From assembly GCA_951812535.1 (NCBI GenBank), contig CATOSK010000004.1, forward strand, positions 507,042-571,041: a stretch of DNA of 64,000 nt. The letters are read 5' to 3'. Source of the stretch: an uncultured Dehalococcoidia bacterium. GTDB taxonomy: Bacteria > Chloroflexota > Dehalococcoidia > Lucifugimonadales > UBA3495. Within the stretch, counting starts at the first letter, position 1. Every line of letters starts with the position of its first letter. The position numbers were made by a program, and so were the translations under genes. The notes beneath the pieces are model-generated. The model saw nothing but the letters and a program-made list of their open reading frames with translations, made no database searches and was not told the origin of the DNA. Positions 56,462 through 64,000 of this stretch are shown one piece after another.

Positions 56462-57136
56462 ATGACTGATAAACCCAGACTCGAGCGACAGGCGATGTGC
56501 GACCGGCTGGCCATGGAGTTCCAGGACGAGTGGATCGTGAACCTGGGTGTTGGTATGCCGACGCTGTGCTCCAACTACGTGGACTCATCCAAGGAGATAA
56601 TTTTCCATTCGGAGAATGGGGTCATCGGCTACGGCCCGCTGGCCCCTGCGGGGGAAGAGGACAAGCACCTGGTTAACGCCGGGGGACAGAACGTGACCGC
56701 CATGCCTGGGATGGCGATCGTCCACCATGCCGACTCCTTTGCCTTGATAAGGGGCGGCATGATTGACGTGACGGTGATGGGGGCATACGAGGTTGCCGAA
56801 AACGGGGACTTCGCCAACTGGCGCATCCCCAATCGCAAGGGCGGCGGAATCGGCGGGGCTATGGACCTGGCCGCCTGCGCCAAGAGGGTTTTCATCGCAA
56901 TGGAGCACAACACCCGGGACGGGAAACCGAGGATGTTGAAGCAGTGCAAGCTGCCGGTGACGGCACCGGGCGCCGTAACCATGGTGTCCACGGACCTGGG
57001 GCTTTTCGAGGTAACGCCGGAAGGGTTCAAGCTGGTGGAGTACGCTCCCGGGTGGAGCCCGGAGGACATCCAGGAGCAGACGGAAGCGCAGTTGATAATA
57101 GCGGACGATTTGAAGGAGTTCCGGTTCCGGGATTAG
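56462..57136 (+). CDS. CoA transferase subunit B
   Basis: A 224-residue beta subunit. The catalytic glutamate lies in FHSENGVIGYGPLA, the covalent CoA-thioester site of class I transferases. NLGVGMPTLCSNYV, GMAIVHHADSFALIRGGMIDVTVMGAYEVAENGDFANW and GGIGGAMDLAACAKRVFIAMEHNT follow the family order. GGAGGA precedes the start (TTG 56459 or ATG 56462). It forms the active heterodimer with subunit A and joins the acyl-CoA catabolic genes seen elsewhere in the window. Confidence 0.92.
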   Translation: MTDKPRLERQAMCDRLAMEFQDEWIVNLGVGMPTLCSNYVDSSKEIIFHSENGVIGYGPLAPAGEEDKHLVNAGGQNVTAMPGMAIVHHADSFALIRGGMIDVTVMGAYEVAENGDFANWRIPNRKGGGIGGAMDLAACAKRVFIAMEHNTRDGKPRMLKQCKLPVTAPGAVTMVSTDLGLFEVTPEGFKLVEYAPGWSPEDIQEQTEAQLIIADDLKEFRFRD

Positions 57137-57199
57137 TGGGGCCTGGGCGGTGAAGCGAACCCAAGGGCGGCGTCCACCAGACGCCGCCTCTTTCTTGGT

Positions 57200-57835
57200 T
57201 CAGCCGGTAGGGAACCAGCGGTGGAGGGTGGATCGGAGTTTGCGGAAGGCGCGGTCGTGGCAGTGGTTCAGGCTGACCTGCCGGGCGAGGTCGGCAAGCA
57301 ACCGACCCGACCTGCGGACCCGTTGCAGGTCCAATAGGGCCTGGAAAGCAGCTTTGGGATCAGGTGGCTTGACGCCCCCCGGCTGAAGGAATTCCCGGGA
57401 TTCCAACCACTCCCGAAGGGGCTGGGATTGGGACCATCGGACGGCCGCTTGCATGTGGCTCCAGGATACCCCGAAAAGCCAGGCCTCGAGCTCCGGTTCT
57501 ATAACCACTGCCGCGACGTCGTCCGGTGACCATCCCGACGTCACCAGCTGTTGCTCGACTTGGACTTCCAACTCCGAGGCTGCCAGGTTGCCCGCTCCAG
57601 AACCGTGTAAATCAAAAATGACTATCGCTTTCTGGTAATCCCGGCGCAACGGGTTGAGGGCGGATGCAGATGCGGTCCGGCAACCCGGGTCACGGTTGGG
57701 ATGGGCTCGAACGTCAAAGGTGAGGTCTGGCAATCCCAAAGAAGGCCGACGTTCGGCAAGCAGGACCGCGACGGTCCCCCGCATTTGAGGGTCGGCCGTT
57801 AGAACGATTAAATCCTTGGTTTGACCCAACTCCAT
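57200..57835 (-). CDS. Toprim-like/DUF4276-like partner of an AAA ATPase
   Basis: A 211-residue protein. The first half reads TKDLIVLTADPQMRGTVAVLL, then AIVIFDLHGSGAGN (an acidic residue plus GxG after a strand, as in Toprim-type folds), and VVIEPELEAWLFG, the E-x-W segment common in DUF4276/DUF4435-like nucleases. The C-terminal part is helical and basic. Its ATG overlaps the TAA of the ATPase gene (TAATG), so it is translationally coupled. I infer an effector nuclease of a two-gene defence module, but the family is not certain. Confidence 0.6.
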   Translation of the reverse strand: MELGQTKDLIVLTADPQMRGTVAVLLAERRPSLGLPDLTFDVRAHPNRDPGCRTASASALNPLRRDYQKAIVIFDLHGSGAGNLAASELEVQVEQQLVTSGWSPDDVAAVVIEPELEAWLFGVSWSHMQAAVRWSQSQPLREWLESREFLQPGGVKPPDPKAAFQALLDLQRVRRSGRLLADLARQVSLNHCHDRAFRKLRSTLHRWFPTG

Positions 57836-59130
57836 TAGGCGAGGACCCCCATGGCGAAGAAGGTGCCCAAATCTATCTCGTTCTGCCACTCCCGCAACCG
57901 GGGATGCGATGACCCTGGCACCACGTCAACTACTCCATCGGCGGTCTTAGCGAAACACAGTAGATCGTCGACATCGGCTATTGCCACAAATTCGGGGGAA
58001 TGGGTCGCCAGTAAGACCTGTGCGTCATAAACGGACGACAGAGAGTCAAACACTGATTGCAAAGCCCCGGGATGGATGCCATTTTCGGGCTCCTCGATCA
58101 TGTACAAACCAGTAGCATGGGGCATGTAGGCCAAAAGAGTCAGAGCCAAAAATCTCAAGGTTCCGTCGGAAGCCTTCCACGATGGGATTTCCAGCCCGTT
58201 GTCATATTTGAGCATCAGGTACTTGTGCCGGTCATCCTCCCGATCTATTACCTCAAGTGACTTGAACCCGGCCAGAGTGTATTGGATATGGCTTATCCAG
58301 TCATTCGCAAGTTTCGGTTCTTGTTTAAGCAGAACGTCCGCGACCCACGGTATGTTGGAGCCGGCGGGCAGAAATTGGTTTCCAGATCCCGGGGGGCTAG
58401 CATCCCGCATCCGTTGACTGTTTAAGGCCAACGGAACGAACTCGTCTCTAAGGAAGGTCAACGCCCGTGTTATGGCCGGGTAATTTGCATCGTCGTCGGG
58501 CAAGATCGACAATGCCGAACGATTGGGTCCCAAGTTCAATCCAGTATTCCAACCATCCTGAGAATCTCGCTCAGCGACTTCCGAGTAGTACCAAGTACGG
58601 CCAGTTACTGTCTTACTAAATACCCTACGATTTCTGTGCCTCCGCCCTTGAATGATAGTGTCTGGAGGAGAAACAGGGTTGGGAAAGAAGGACAATTGAC
58701 TATCAAAAGCCCCCTCCACGTTTTGCGTTTCTTCTTGGGGTTGTAAAATTGCTTGCTCAGTAGAGAACCCAATCTTTCTTGACGCCGGGTCGAACCCTAC
58801 CCCTAGTTCGTAACGCAATGTGGAGAAATTTCGATTCGTCGGCATTTTCAGCTTGATGGGTTCCGGCAAGTCGAATTCCAGGGCGATTTCGAACCGCTGG
58901 TCTTCGGGGTTGGGGGGGCGGCCCCAGACAAGGTCCTGGAAGTTGGATGTTCGCTTGAAGCAGGCGGCGTCAACTCCATCCCGGACCACGTCGGAGACAA
59001 ACTTGATTGCGTCCATCAGGGTGCTTTTGCCACTGGCGTTGGGGCCGATGAGAACGTGGAACCGATTCATGGGTACGTCCACGTAGCGCAGGCACCCGTA
59101 GTTGAGGACCTGAACGCGGCTGATAATCAT
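57835..59130 (-). CDS. RecF/SMC-like AAA family ATPase (AAA_21 type)
   Basis: A 431-residue ABC/SMC-like ATPase. The P-loop is HVLIGPNASGKSTLMDAIKFVSDVV, the signature-like segment PSWKASDGTLRFLALTLLAY, Walker B LYMIEEPENGIHPGAL and the H-loop VLLATHSPEFV. There is no coiled coil, as in OLD-family and AriA-type ATPases. The insertion region (residues 75-260) is variable. Such ATPases paired with a small nuclease-like protein are typical of anti-phage modules. ATG 59130, the upstream gene of the coupled pair. Confidence 0.88.
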   Translation of the reverse strand: MIISRVQVLNYGCLRYVDVPMNRFHVLIGPNASGKSTLMDAIKFVSDVVRDGVDAACFKRTSNFQDLVWGRPPNPEDQRFEIALEFDLPEPIKLKMPTNRNFSTLRYELGVGFDPASRKIGFSTEQAILQPQEETQNVEGAFDSQLSFFPNPVSPPDTIIQGRRHRNRRVFSKTVTGRTWYYSEVAERDSQDGWNTGLNLGPNRSALSILPDDDANYPAITRALTFLRDEFVPLALNSQRMRDASPPGSGNQFLPAGSNIPWVADVLLKQEPKLANDWISHIQYTLAGFKSLEVIDREDDRHKYLMLKYDNGLEIPSWKASDGTLRFLALTLLAYMPHATGLYMIEEPENGIHPGALQSVFDSLSSVYDAQVLLATHSPEFVAIADVDDLLCFAKTADGVVDVVPGSSHPRLREWQNEIDLGTFFAMGVLA

Positions 59131-59193
59131 GGCAGACGCTCCCCGGAACTCCCCGGTGCAGGAAATCAGGGGCTATTCGCCCCACAGTCTTGG

Positions 59194-59943
59194 TCAGTAG
59201 TAGGTGACGCCTCCGTTGACGTGGATGGTCTGGCCGGTGATGAATCCTGAGTCGTCGCTGACGAGGAAGAGGCAGGTCCCGGCTATTTCATCGACGTGGC
59301 CCTGGCGACCGAGGGGGATTCCCGACGCGTTGGGAGGCCGGTTGGCGTACCACTCGGGGTTGGCGCGGGAGGTGTCGATGCTGCCCGGGCAGACGACGTT
59401 GACGCGGATGTTGTTTCCGGCAAACTCGGAGGCGAGAGCGCGGGCCATCCCGAGCAAACCGGACTTGGCGGCGGAGACGTGGACACGCTGGGCACCACCC
59501 TGGAAGGCTCCCTCGCCGGTGAAGAACAGGATGCGTCCGTAGTTGTTCTCGACCATGGAGTCAATGACGGCGCGGGTGGCGTAGAAGGCCCCGTCCAGCA
59601 CCACGCTGCGGACCGTCTCCCAATCCTGGAGGGTCAGTTCCCGAAAGGGCTTGTGGGGCCGGATGGCGGCATTGTTTACCAGGATGTCGACACGGCCGAA
59701 TTCGGACACGGCCATGTTGACCATGCTGTCAACCTGTTCCTTGTTGCCGACGTCGGCCAGGACCGGCAAGGCCCGGACTCCCAGGGCCCGGGCCTCGGCC
59801 GCCACGGCGTCGGCCTCCTCCTGGTTGCTGCGTGCGTTTACGACCACGTCGGCGCCCTCGGCAGCCAGCTTCAAGACCGTGGCCCGTCCGATGTTCCTGC
59901 CGGAGCCGGTGACCAGAGCGACCTTTCCGTCCAATTTACCCAT
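59194..59943 (-). CDS. SDR-family protein with altered active site
   Basis: A 249-residue short-chain dehydrogenase fold. The NAD(P) site VALVTGSGRNIGRATVL and the LVNNAA motif (ILVNNAAIRPHKPF) are intact, as is the C-terminal DDSGFITGQTIHVNGGVTY. The YxxxK catalytic motif reads V-S-A-A-K in QRVHVSAAKSGLLGMARAL, so the Tyr is Val; the catalytic Ser region reads FFTGEGAF. The protein probably cannot work as a normal SDR oxidoreductase. The sequence shows no frameshift there. ATG 59943 with AGGAAC upstream. Confidence 0.85.
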   Translation of the reverse strand: MGKLDGKVALVTGSGRNIGRATVLKLAAEGADVVVNARSNQEEADAVAAEARALGVRALPVLADVGNKEQVDSMVNMAVSEFGRVDILVNNAAIRPHKPFRELTLQDWETVRSVVLDGAFYATRAVIDSMVENNYGRILFFTGEGAFQGGAQRVHVSAAKSGLLGMARALASEFAGNNIRVNVVCPGSIDTSRANPEWYANRPPNASGIPLGRQGHVDEIAGTCLFLVSDDSGFITGQTIHVNGGVTYY

Positions 59944-60074
59944 TACTGTTCCTCCAGATCAGGTTGAAGTTTTCTCACGAGATGGGAAGGCTTATGCCTT
60001 AGCAACTATCTTAAAACGTACATTCTTGAAACGTACACTGTACACTGCGGAGGCCGAGAGCGCGAAATGGGGAC

Positions 60075-60182
60075 TACGGGGGCCTGGATTCCCTTGTTGC
60101 GACTCCGCCGCTGGCGCAAGGTAACTTGTCTCAACGCCAGCGGCTGTCGCGCGGGGTCCGGCGCGGAAATGACGGGAGGGGG
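60075..60182 (+). repeat. Dispersed repeat, long form
   Basis: CTACGGGGGCCTGGATTCCC, inner hairpin CCGCTGGCGCAAGGTAAC / CTCAACGCCAGCGG, GGCGCGGAAATGACGGGAG. Confidence 0.75.
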
Positions 60183-60217
60183 CGCGAACAGTTTCAAGAC
60201 AGTTTCTCAGCATTTTG

Positions 60218-60529
60218 CTAACCCGGTTCCTTGAGTTCCACTATTACGTTGACGTAGCGGGCATCGCCCACGTTGGTGACCCGGTGCTCGGAGTCCTTGT
60301 CCCTGAAATTCACGGTTCCGGCGGGCAGGGACTCGGTGCTGCTGGTACCGTCGGTGAAATCGGTCCGCAGGGTACCGGGGACGGTCACGATGGTCACGTA
60401 CCAGCGGTGATGGTGATGCCACTGGCTGGACTGGCCCGGCGCCAGGTCCAGATTCCATACCTTCACGTGATCGTTCTCAAAGAGGACTTCCGTCCCAACT
60501 TCGCCGTCGGGATTCTGTGCACTGTTCAT
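60218..60529 (-). CDS. Small cupin-domain protein
   Basis: A 103-residue single cupin. DHVKVWNLDLAPGQSSQWHHHHRWYVTIVTVPG carries the metal-binding GX5HXH motif (WHHHH), and GTVNFRDKDSEHRVTNVGD the second motif with its His. This is a complete metal-binding cupin barrel of the kind seen in many small proteins with unknown substrates. The ATG at 60529 is close to GGGGAGG. It lies between the arylsulfotransferase-like pseudogene and the altered SDR on the same strand. Confidence 0.85.
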   Translation of the reverse strand: MNSAQNPDGEVGTEVLFENDHVKVWNLDLAPGQSSQWHHHHRWYVTIVTVPGTLRTDFTDGTSSTESLPAGTVNFRDKDSEHRVTNVGDARYVNVIVELKEPG

Positions 60530-60589
60530 TGGGGCCTCCCCTGGAGAATATGGCCGCGTTGGGAAGATCCTGACGAGTCATTTCACGGG

Positions 60590-61713
60590 TCACTTGCCAG
60601 CGTAAAGCTGGTTGATGTTGGCGTACCGGGCAGGGTCCAAGTCCCTGCCCTGGAGGGCCGGATGGTCCGTTCCGTAACGGTGGGCGCGGAAAACCGCGTT
60701 GACGGATTCCGGCGCACGGGCGGTGACCTGGCCGAAGAAGGGGTTGATGTATTCCCAGACGATCTCCTTAGCCGGGGTGACCTCGAAAATGCGTCCCGGA
60801 GCCCCCTCACAGATGACGGTGTTGCCATTGGGCTGGCGTTCGGCGCTGCTGATGTTGTAGCTGTAAAAGGAGATATTCGGCGTTCCGGTGTACTGCCAAG
60901 CTATCTCGTTGGTGGACGGGTCCACCTCGACGATCCGGGAGTGGCTGACACCGCGGCGGTGGCCCCCGTTGTCGAAAATGAGGACCCGGCCATTATCCAG
61001 CCAGGTGGGATGGTGCTGATGGTAGACCTCGCCAGGGCCCCATTTCCATTTGAAAGCGCCGGTCTGCTTGTCGACAATCCCGACGGTGCTGGTAAGGCGA
61101 TAGCTGACCAGGAGGTCGCCATCGGAGGTGACGTTCAGGGCGTTGCCGTGGGTCCACTCGCGGCGGCCTTCCAGAGGGCAGATTATGTCCTCGTCGACGC
61201 TGAGGTGTTCCCAGGACTTCCACTCGTAGGCGATCTCGCCGGCCGGGGTGATCTCCTGGACGATGTCGCCATACATGGGTTCCGGCTCGTCGCCGGAGGA
61301 GTAGCCGCCCTGGACCCGGGCGGCGAGGTCGTCAGACAGCTTCTCCCAGAGCAGCACCAGAGTGTTTCCGTTGGGGAGGCGTTCAAAGTCATGGTGAAGC
61401 AAGGGGTGGCGGAATTCCCAAACGACATTGCTGTCCCAGTCCAACTCCAGGAGGGAACCAGAGGAACCGCCGATGGTTTCCGCTCCGCCGGCATCCGCAG
61501 GGGCGGGGTGCGGAGCAACAAGTTGCCGTTGGGAAGGAGGTAAGGGTAGGTTATGCCTTCCGGGGAGTGCCAGCGATGACAAACCCTTCCCGCCATGTCG
61601 ATGAGGTTGGCGTGAAAGCCGCCCCGGTTGGTGGCGAACAGGGTGTAGCCACGATAGCTGTGCTGAGGAGCATAATGAATGAGTCCCACCGGGTGATGCG
61701 TGGACCAACCCAT
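60590..61713 (-). pseudogene. Arylsulfotransferase (ASST)-like gene with a frameshift
   Basis: The two halves lie in different frames. The N-terminal part from ATG 61713 reads YRGYTLFATNRGGFHANLIDM, then HRWHSPEGITYPYLLPNGNLLLRT. The remainder, in another frame, reads ETIGGSSGSLLELDWDSNVVWEF, RRRNGNTLVLLWEKL-like segments, and ends YGTDHPALQGRDLDPARYANINQLYAGK. The join is at about 61500-61510, in the run CCCCGCCCC, where one extra C would restore one continuous propeller of about 374 residues. ASST-like proteins share this Trp/Asp-rich pattern. A sequencing indel is as likely as real decay. Confidence 0.75.
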
Positions 61714-61770
61714 GTGTCCAGACCTCCAGATGCAGGGTGGGTGAGAGTATAAGAGCGCACCAACCGAGGT

Positions 61771-62340
61771 TCAACTAATGCGGAGTTCACGCCGCAAGCT
61801 CAGGAAATGGATTACTCCAACGAGCACCGGCACGGCCAGGGCGTAGGCGGCCCAGTTTTGCATCATATAAATCGGAGAAGAAGGCCAGGAGAAGGACCGG
61901 TACGTAGTAGGACGCCAGAGCGATGGTAGTGTTCCTGGTGAGCCACAGCACAGCAAGAGCCACCAATCCCACCGGAATCGCAAACCAGGCGAGGAGAGCC
62001 AGCAAAACTCCGCCAGCAACGGCTCCGCCCCGCCCACCACGGCGCTGGAGGTAAACGGGCCAGGCGTCTCCAGGATGGCGAGAATTCCGGCGAGCATGGG
62101 ACCTTCAGGGGCATCCAAAACCCACCAGACCACCAGGACCGCCGTCACGCCTTTGCAAACGTCAACGGCCCCGACCAAAAGGCCGATCCTAGCACCCCAC
62201 AGGCGGCCGGCGTTGCCGGCTCCTATGTTGCCGTCACCCAGAGTACGAATGTCCTGCCCCCGCATCCATCGCCCGACGACAAAAGCGGTGGGGAAGCTGC
62301 CCAGCAGGTAGGCCCAGGCCGCGCAAAGGGCCCAACCCAT
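61771..62340 (-). pseudogene. plsY: Glycerol-3-phosphate acyltransferase PlsY-like gene with two frameshifts
   Basis: PlsY acylates glycerol-3-phosphate from acyl-phosphate at the membrane. The start YLLGSFPTAFVVGRWMRGQDI, GDGNIGAGNAGRLWG and VDVCKGVTAVLVVWWVL are good matches. At about 62070 one base is missing: with it, the sequence reads AILGDAWPVYLQRRGGRGGAVAGG, which contains a GGKG-like motif, and continues in that frame through LLALLAWFAIPVGLVALAVLWL. At about 61860 a base is extra, returning to the original frame for YALAVPVLVGVIHFLSLRREL. Two compensating indels suggest assembly error or recent decay. Confidence 0.7.
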
Positions 62341-62578
62341 CAATGCGGCAGACTCGACTTCCGGCAAGGTCACATCCCCGGCGCTGAGACAATGGGCAGG
62401 CCGGGCATGACCGCACACGCCAAATCTACAGCCTGATAGGCGGAAGACAGGCGGGGACGGCGAGGGGGAAGGGGACCGAGCTTTACTCGGAAAGGTACGC
62501 AAACCCGCAGGGCGGGTCCGAGTATGGGGGTGCAGCCTTTAACGCCGCGGCACCGCAAAGCGGGCGCCGGGGTCCGGC

Positions 62579-63541
62579 CTACACCGTCACCAGGCGCGGC
62601 GACGCCGCCGTGCACCAGTGCTGGTACTTGGGATTGCGGCCAACCACAATATCGAAGTACATCTTCTGGAGTTGGGTCGAGATGGGGCCGCTCTTGCCGT
62701 CGGCGATGGGACGGTGATCCAACTCGATGACGGGGGTGAGGTGAGCGGCGGTGCCGGTCAGGAATATCTCATCGGCGAGGTAGAGTTCGCTGCGGTCGAT
62801 GGTGCGCTCGACGACGTCCAGCCCCAACTCGCTCTGGGCCAACTGGATTACGGTCTCGCGCGTGATGCCAGGCAGGACGTTGTCCTCCAGGCTTGAGGTA
62901 TGGAGTTTGCCATCGGAAACCAGAAAGAGGTTTTCTCCCGAGCCCTCGCAGACATGGCCGTCGTGGTTGAGGATTATGGCTTCGTCGTATCCGGCAAGGG
63001 TAGCCTCGGTCTTGGCCAGGATGCTGTTGACGTAGATGCCGCAAATCTTGAGGCGGGCCGGGATCATGGGGTCATCCACGCGGCGCCAGGAGGAGGTACA
63101 GCAACGCAGGGTGTCGGACCCGAGATAGTTTCCGAAGGGCACGGTTATCAGGGTGAAGTCGCTGGCCAGGTCCTGCAACTTGAGGTTGGCCACCATCTCG
63201 GCACTCTTGTAGGCCAGGGGACGGATGTAGATATCCTGCTGGTGGCGGTTGCGTTCCACCAGATCGACGGTTATTTCGCACAGGTCGTCGGCGGTGTAGG
63301 GGATATCGAGCATCAACAAGCGGCATCCTCGCAAGAGCCGGTCGTAGTGCTCCCGGAGACGGAAGATGTTGATCACACCCTGCTCTTCGTTCCAGTTGCC
63401 ACGTATCCCTTCAAAGACACCGGTGCCGTAGTGGAGGGCGTGGGTCATAACATTCACCCTGGCCTCCGACAACGGTACGATCTGACCCCGGAAAAAGGCG
63501 TAAAGGTCGCGGAAAGCAGGGTTGGACTCAACGGTTGTCAC
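62579..63541 (-). CDS. ilvE: Branched-chain amino acid aminotransferase
   Basis: A 320-residue class IV PLP aminotransferase. THALHYGTGVFEGIRGNW is the family start, with FRLREHYDRLLRGCRLLML, YIRPLAYKS, the PLP lysine region in ARLKICGIYVNSILAKTEA and HVCEGSGENLFLVSDGKLHT. The tail EIFLTGTAAHLTPVIELDHRPIADGKSGPIS fits IlvE of the bacterial/archaeal group and reads WCTAASPRLVTV at its end. It makes Leu, Ile and Val and joins the pathway of leuB at the window's other end. ATG 63541; the gene is followed on the minus strand by PlsY. Confidence 0.93.
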   Translation of the reverse strand: MTTVESNPAFRDLYAFFRGQIVPLSEARVNVMTHALHYGTGVFEGIRGNWNEEQGVINIFRLREHYDRLLRGCRLLMLDIPYTADDLCEITVDLVERNRHQQDIYIRPLAYKSAEMVANLKLQDLASDFTLITVPFGNYLGSDTLRCCTSSWRRVDDPMIPARLKICGIYVNSILAKTEATLAGYDEAIILNHDGHVCEGSGENLFLVSDGKLHTSSLEDNVLPGITRETVIQLAQSELGLDVVERTIDRSELYLADEIFLTGTAAHLTPVIELDHRPIADGKSGPISTQLQKMYFDIVVGRNPKYQHWCTAASPRLVTV

Positions 63542-63611
63542 AGTAAACCTCTTTTGCCAACGGTAGGTCTAAATTATAATCAGTCTCCCCCAGCAGGTAC
63601 AAGTAAGTTAA

Positions 63612-63735
63612 TAGTGCGGCTCCACCGCTGGCGCAAGGCAGCTTGTCTCAACGCCAGCGGATGTCGCGGGGATCTGGGGCGGGAGGGACTGGAGAAAAGG
63701 TGAAGGGACCAATTAAGCCTTCATACGACAGCCCT
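63612..63735 (+). repeat. Dispersed repeat, long form, 5' truncated
   Basis: Inner hairpin CCGCTGGCGCAAGG / CTCAACGCCAGCGG, GGCGGGAGGGACTGG, end CCTTCATACGACAGCCCT, which matches the terminal inverted repeat of the other copies. Confidence 0.7.
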
Positions 63736-63758
63736 GGGACAACTAAGACACGACAGTG

Positions 63759-64000
63759 ATGTTTTTGCGGTCCCGATGGTTCGTTGCGGCGGTTTTCGCG
63801 CTGTTGGCGACAGGAATGTTGATTCCGGCGGTCTACCTGTTAGCTCAAGGCAGGAACAACGCGGAAATCCTGATTCTGCCTCCCACGGAGGAAGGCTCCG
63901 AGGGGAAGACGGAGGCACCAGACAGCGGGGAACCGATGGGAACACCTCTCCGCGACGACATCCTGGTTTACGTTCACGGAGCGGTCAAAAGCCCGGGGGT
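63759..64000 (+). CDS. ComEA-like SLBB-domain protein (3' end beyond window)
   Basis: The first 80 residues of a secreted or membrane-anchored protein. A hydrophobic N-terminal segment (WFVAAVFALLATGMLIPAVYLL) acts as signal anchor, followed by an acidic linker (PPTEEGSEGKTEAPDSG) and the beginning of an SLBB domain, DDILVYVHGAVKSPG. That start and layout match ComEA proteins, which bind DNA during natural transformation with a downstream helix-hairpin-helix not visible here. A GTG at 63756 is an alternative start. Whether the HhH domain follows cannot be seen. Confidence 0.75.
   Translation, partial: MFLRSRWFVAAVFALLATGMLIPAVYLLAQGRNNAEILILPPTEEGSEGKTEAPDSGEPMGTPLRDDILVYVHGAVKSPG

Overview
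The window looks like chromosomal DNA of a GC-rich, free-living bacterium. I place it, by inference only, in the Chloroflexota (Dehalococcoidia/SAR202-like). The grounds are the gene set (MmgE/PrpD, SMP-30, CocE-type hydrolase, repeated enoyl-CoA hydratases, cupins, OsmC, DinB-fold proteins, late B12 synthesis), many GTG/TTG starts, and a 23S rRNA gene with no 16S or 5S beside it. UGA is an ordinary stop in many genes here, yet three genes carry an in-frame UGA exactly where their families have a redox cysteine. Each of these UGAs is followed at the right distance by a bacterial-SECIS-like hairpin, so the organism very probably makes selenoproteins.

Layout. 0-2 kb: 3' part of leuB, then a cation exchanger. 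2.3-5.2 kb: minus-strand small genes (a short hypothetical protein, winged-helix regulator, cupin, JAMM protease, dual-specificity phosphatase) with one plus-strand zinc-ribbon gene. 5.6-12.3 kb: enoyl-CoA hydratase, a GPP34-cytochrome P450 fusion, a RidA-like protein, an OsmC-like selenoprotein and a Kef-type antiporter. 12.4-23.6 kb: HAD phosphatase, a BtuF-like selenoprotein, LON-domain protein, two SMP-30 proteins, MmgE/PrpD, DinB-fold protein, MOSC protein, a second enoyl-CoA hydratase, CinA-C and an MFS transporter. 23.7-27.6 kb: a strong promoter, a 23S rRNA gene interrupted by a 348-nt group I intron at the I-CeuI position, then tRNA-fMet and a terminator. 27.9-36.8 kb: XRE regulator, DinB protein, bicupin dioxygenase, a TlpA-like selenoprotein, CocE hydrolase, gluconate-dehydrogenase subunit-3-like protein, SPL-type radical SAM protein, ChlI/MoxR-type ATPase, a long gene-poor gap and a YkvA-like protein.

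36.9-52.5 kb: HemW, a VOC protein, an 80-bp tandem array, and a cobalamin riboswitch with its terminator. A long run of late B12 genes follows: cobyrinate amidation, adenosylation, CobT, CobS, CbiB, Thr-P decarboxylase, ribazole phosphatase, CobQ, CobU and threonine kinase. It ends in a tartrate/isopropylmalate-type dehydrogenase. 52.5-64 kb: a DUF6883/DUF4926-like pair, BNR-repeat protein, CoA transferase A/B, an ATPase plus Toprim-like partner resembling anti-phage modules, an SDR lacking its catalytic Tyr, a cupin, frameshifted arylsulfotransferase and PlsY genes, IlvE, and the start of a ComEA-like SLBB protein.

Two window-wide patterns stand out. First, a family of about 150-215 bp palindromic repeats with terminal inverted repeats (MITE-like, with a Neisseria dRS3-like core) occurs at some 13 loci. 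Second, the plus strand is C-rich left of about 37 kb and G-rich right of it whichever way genes point, and the repeats reverse orientation at the same place. That is what a replication origin, or an inversion or assembly joint, would look like.
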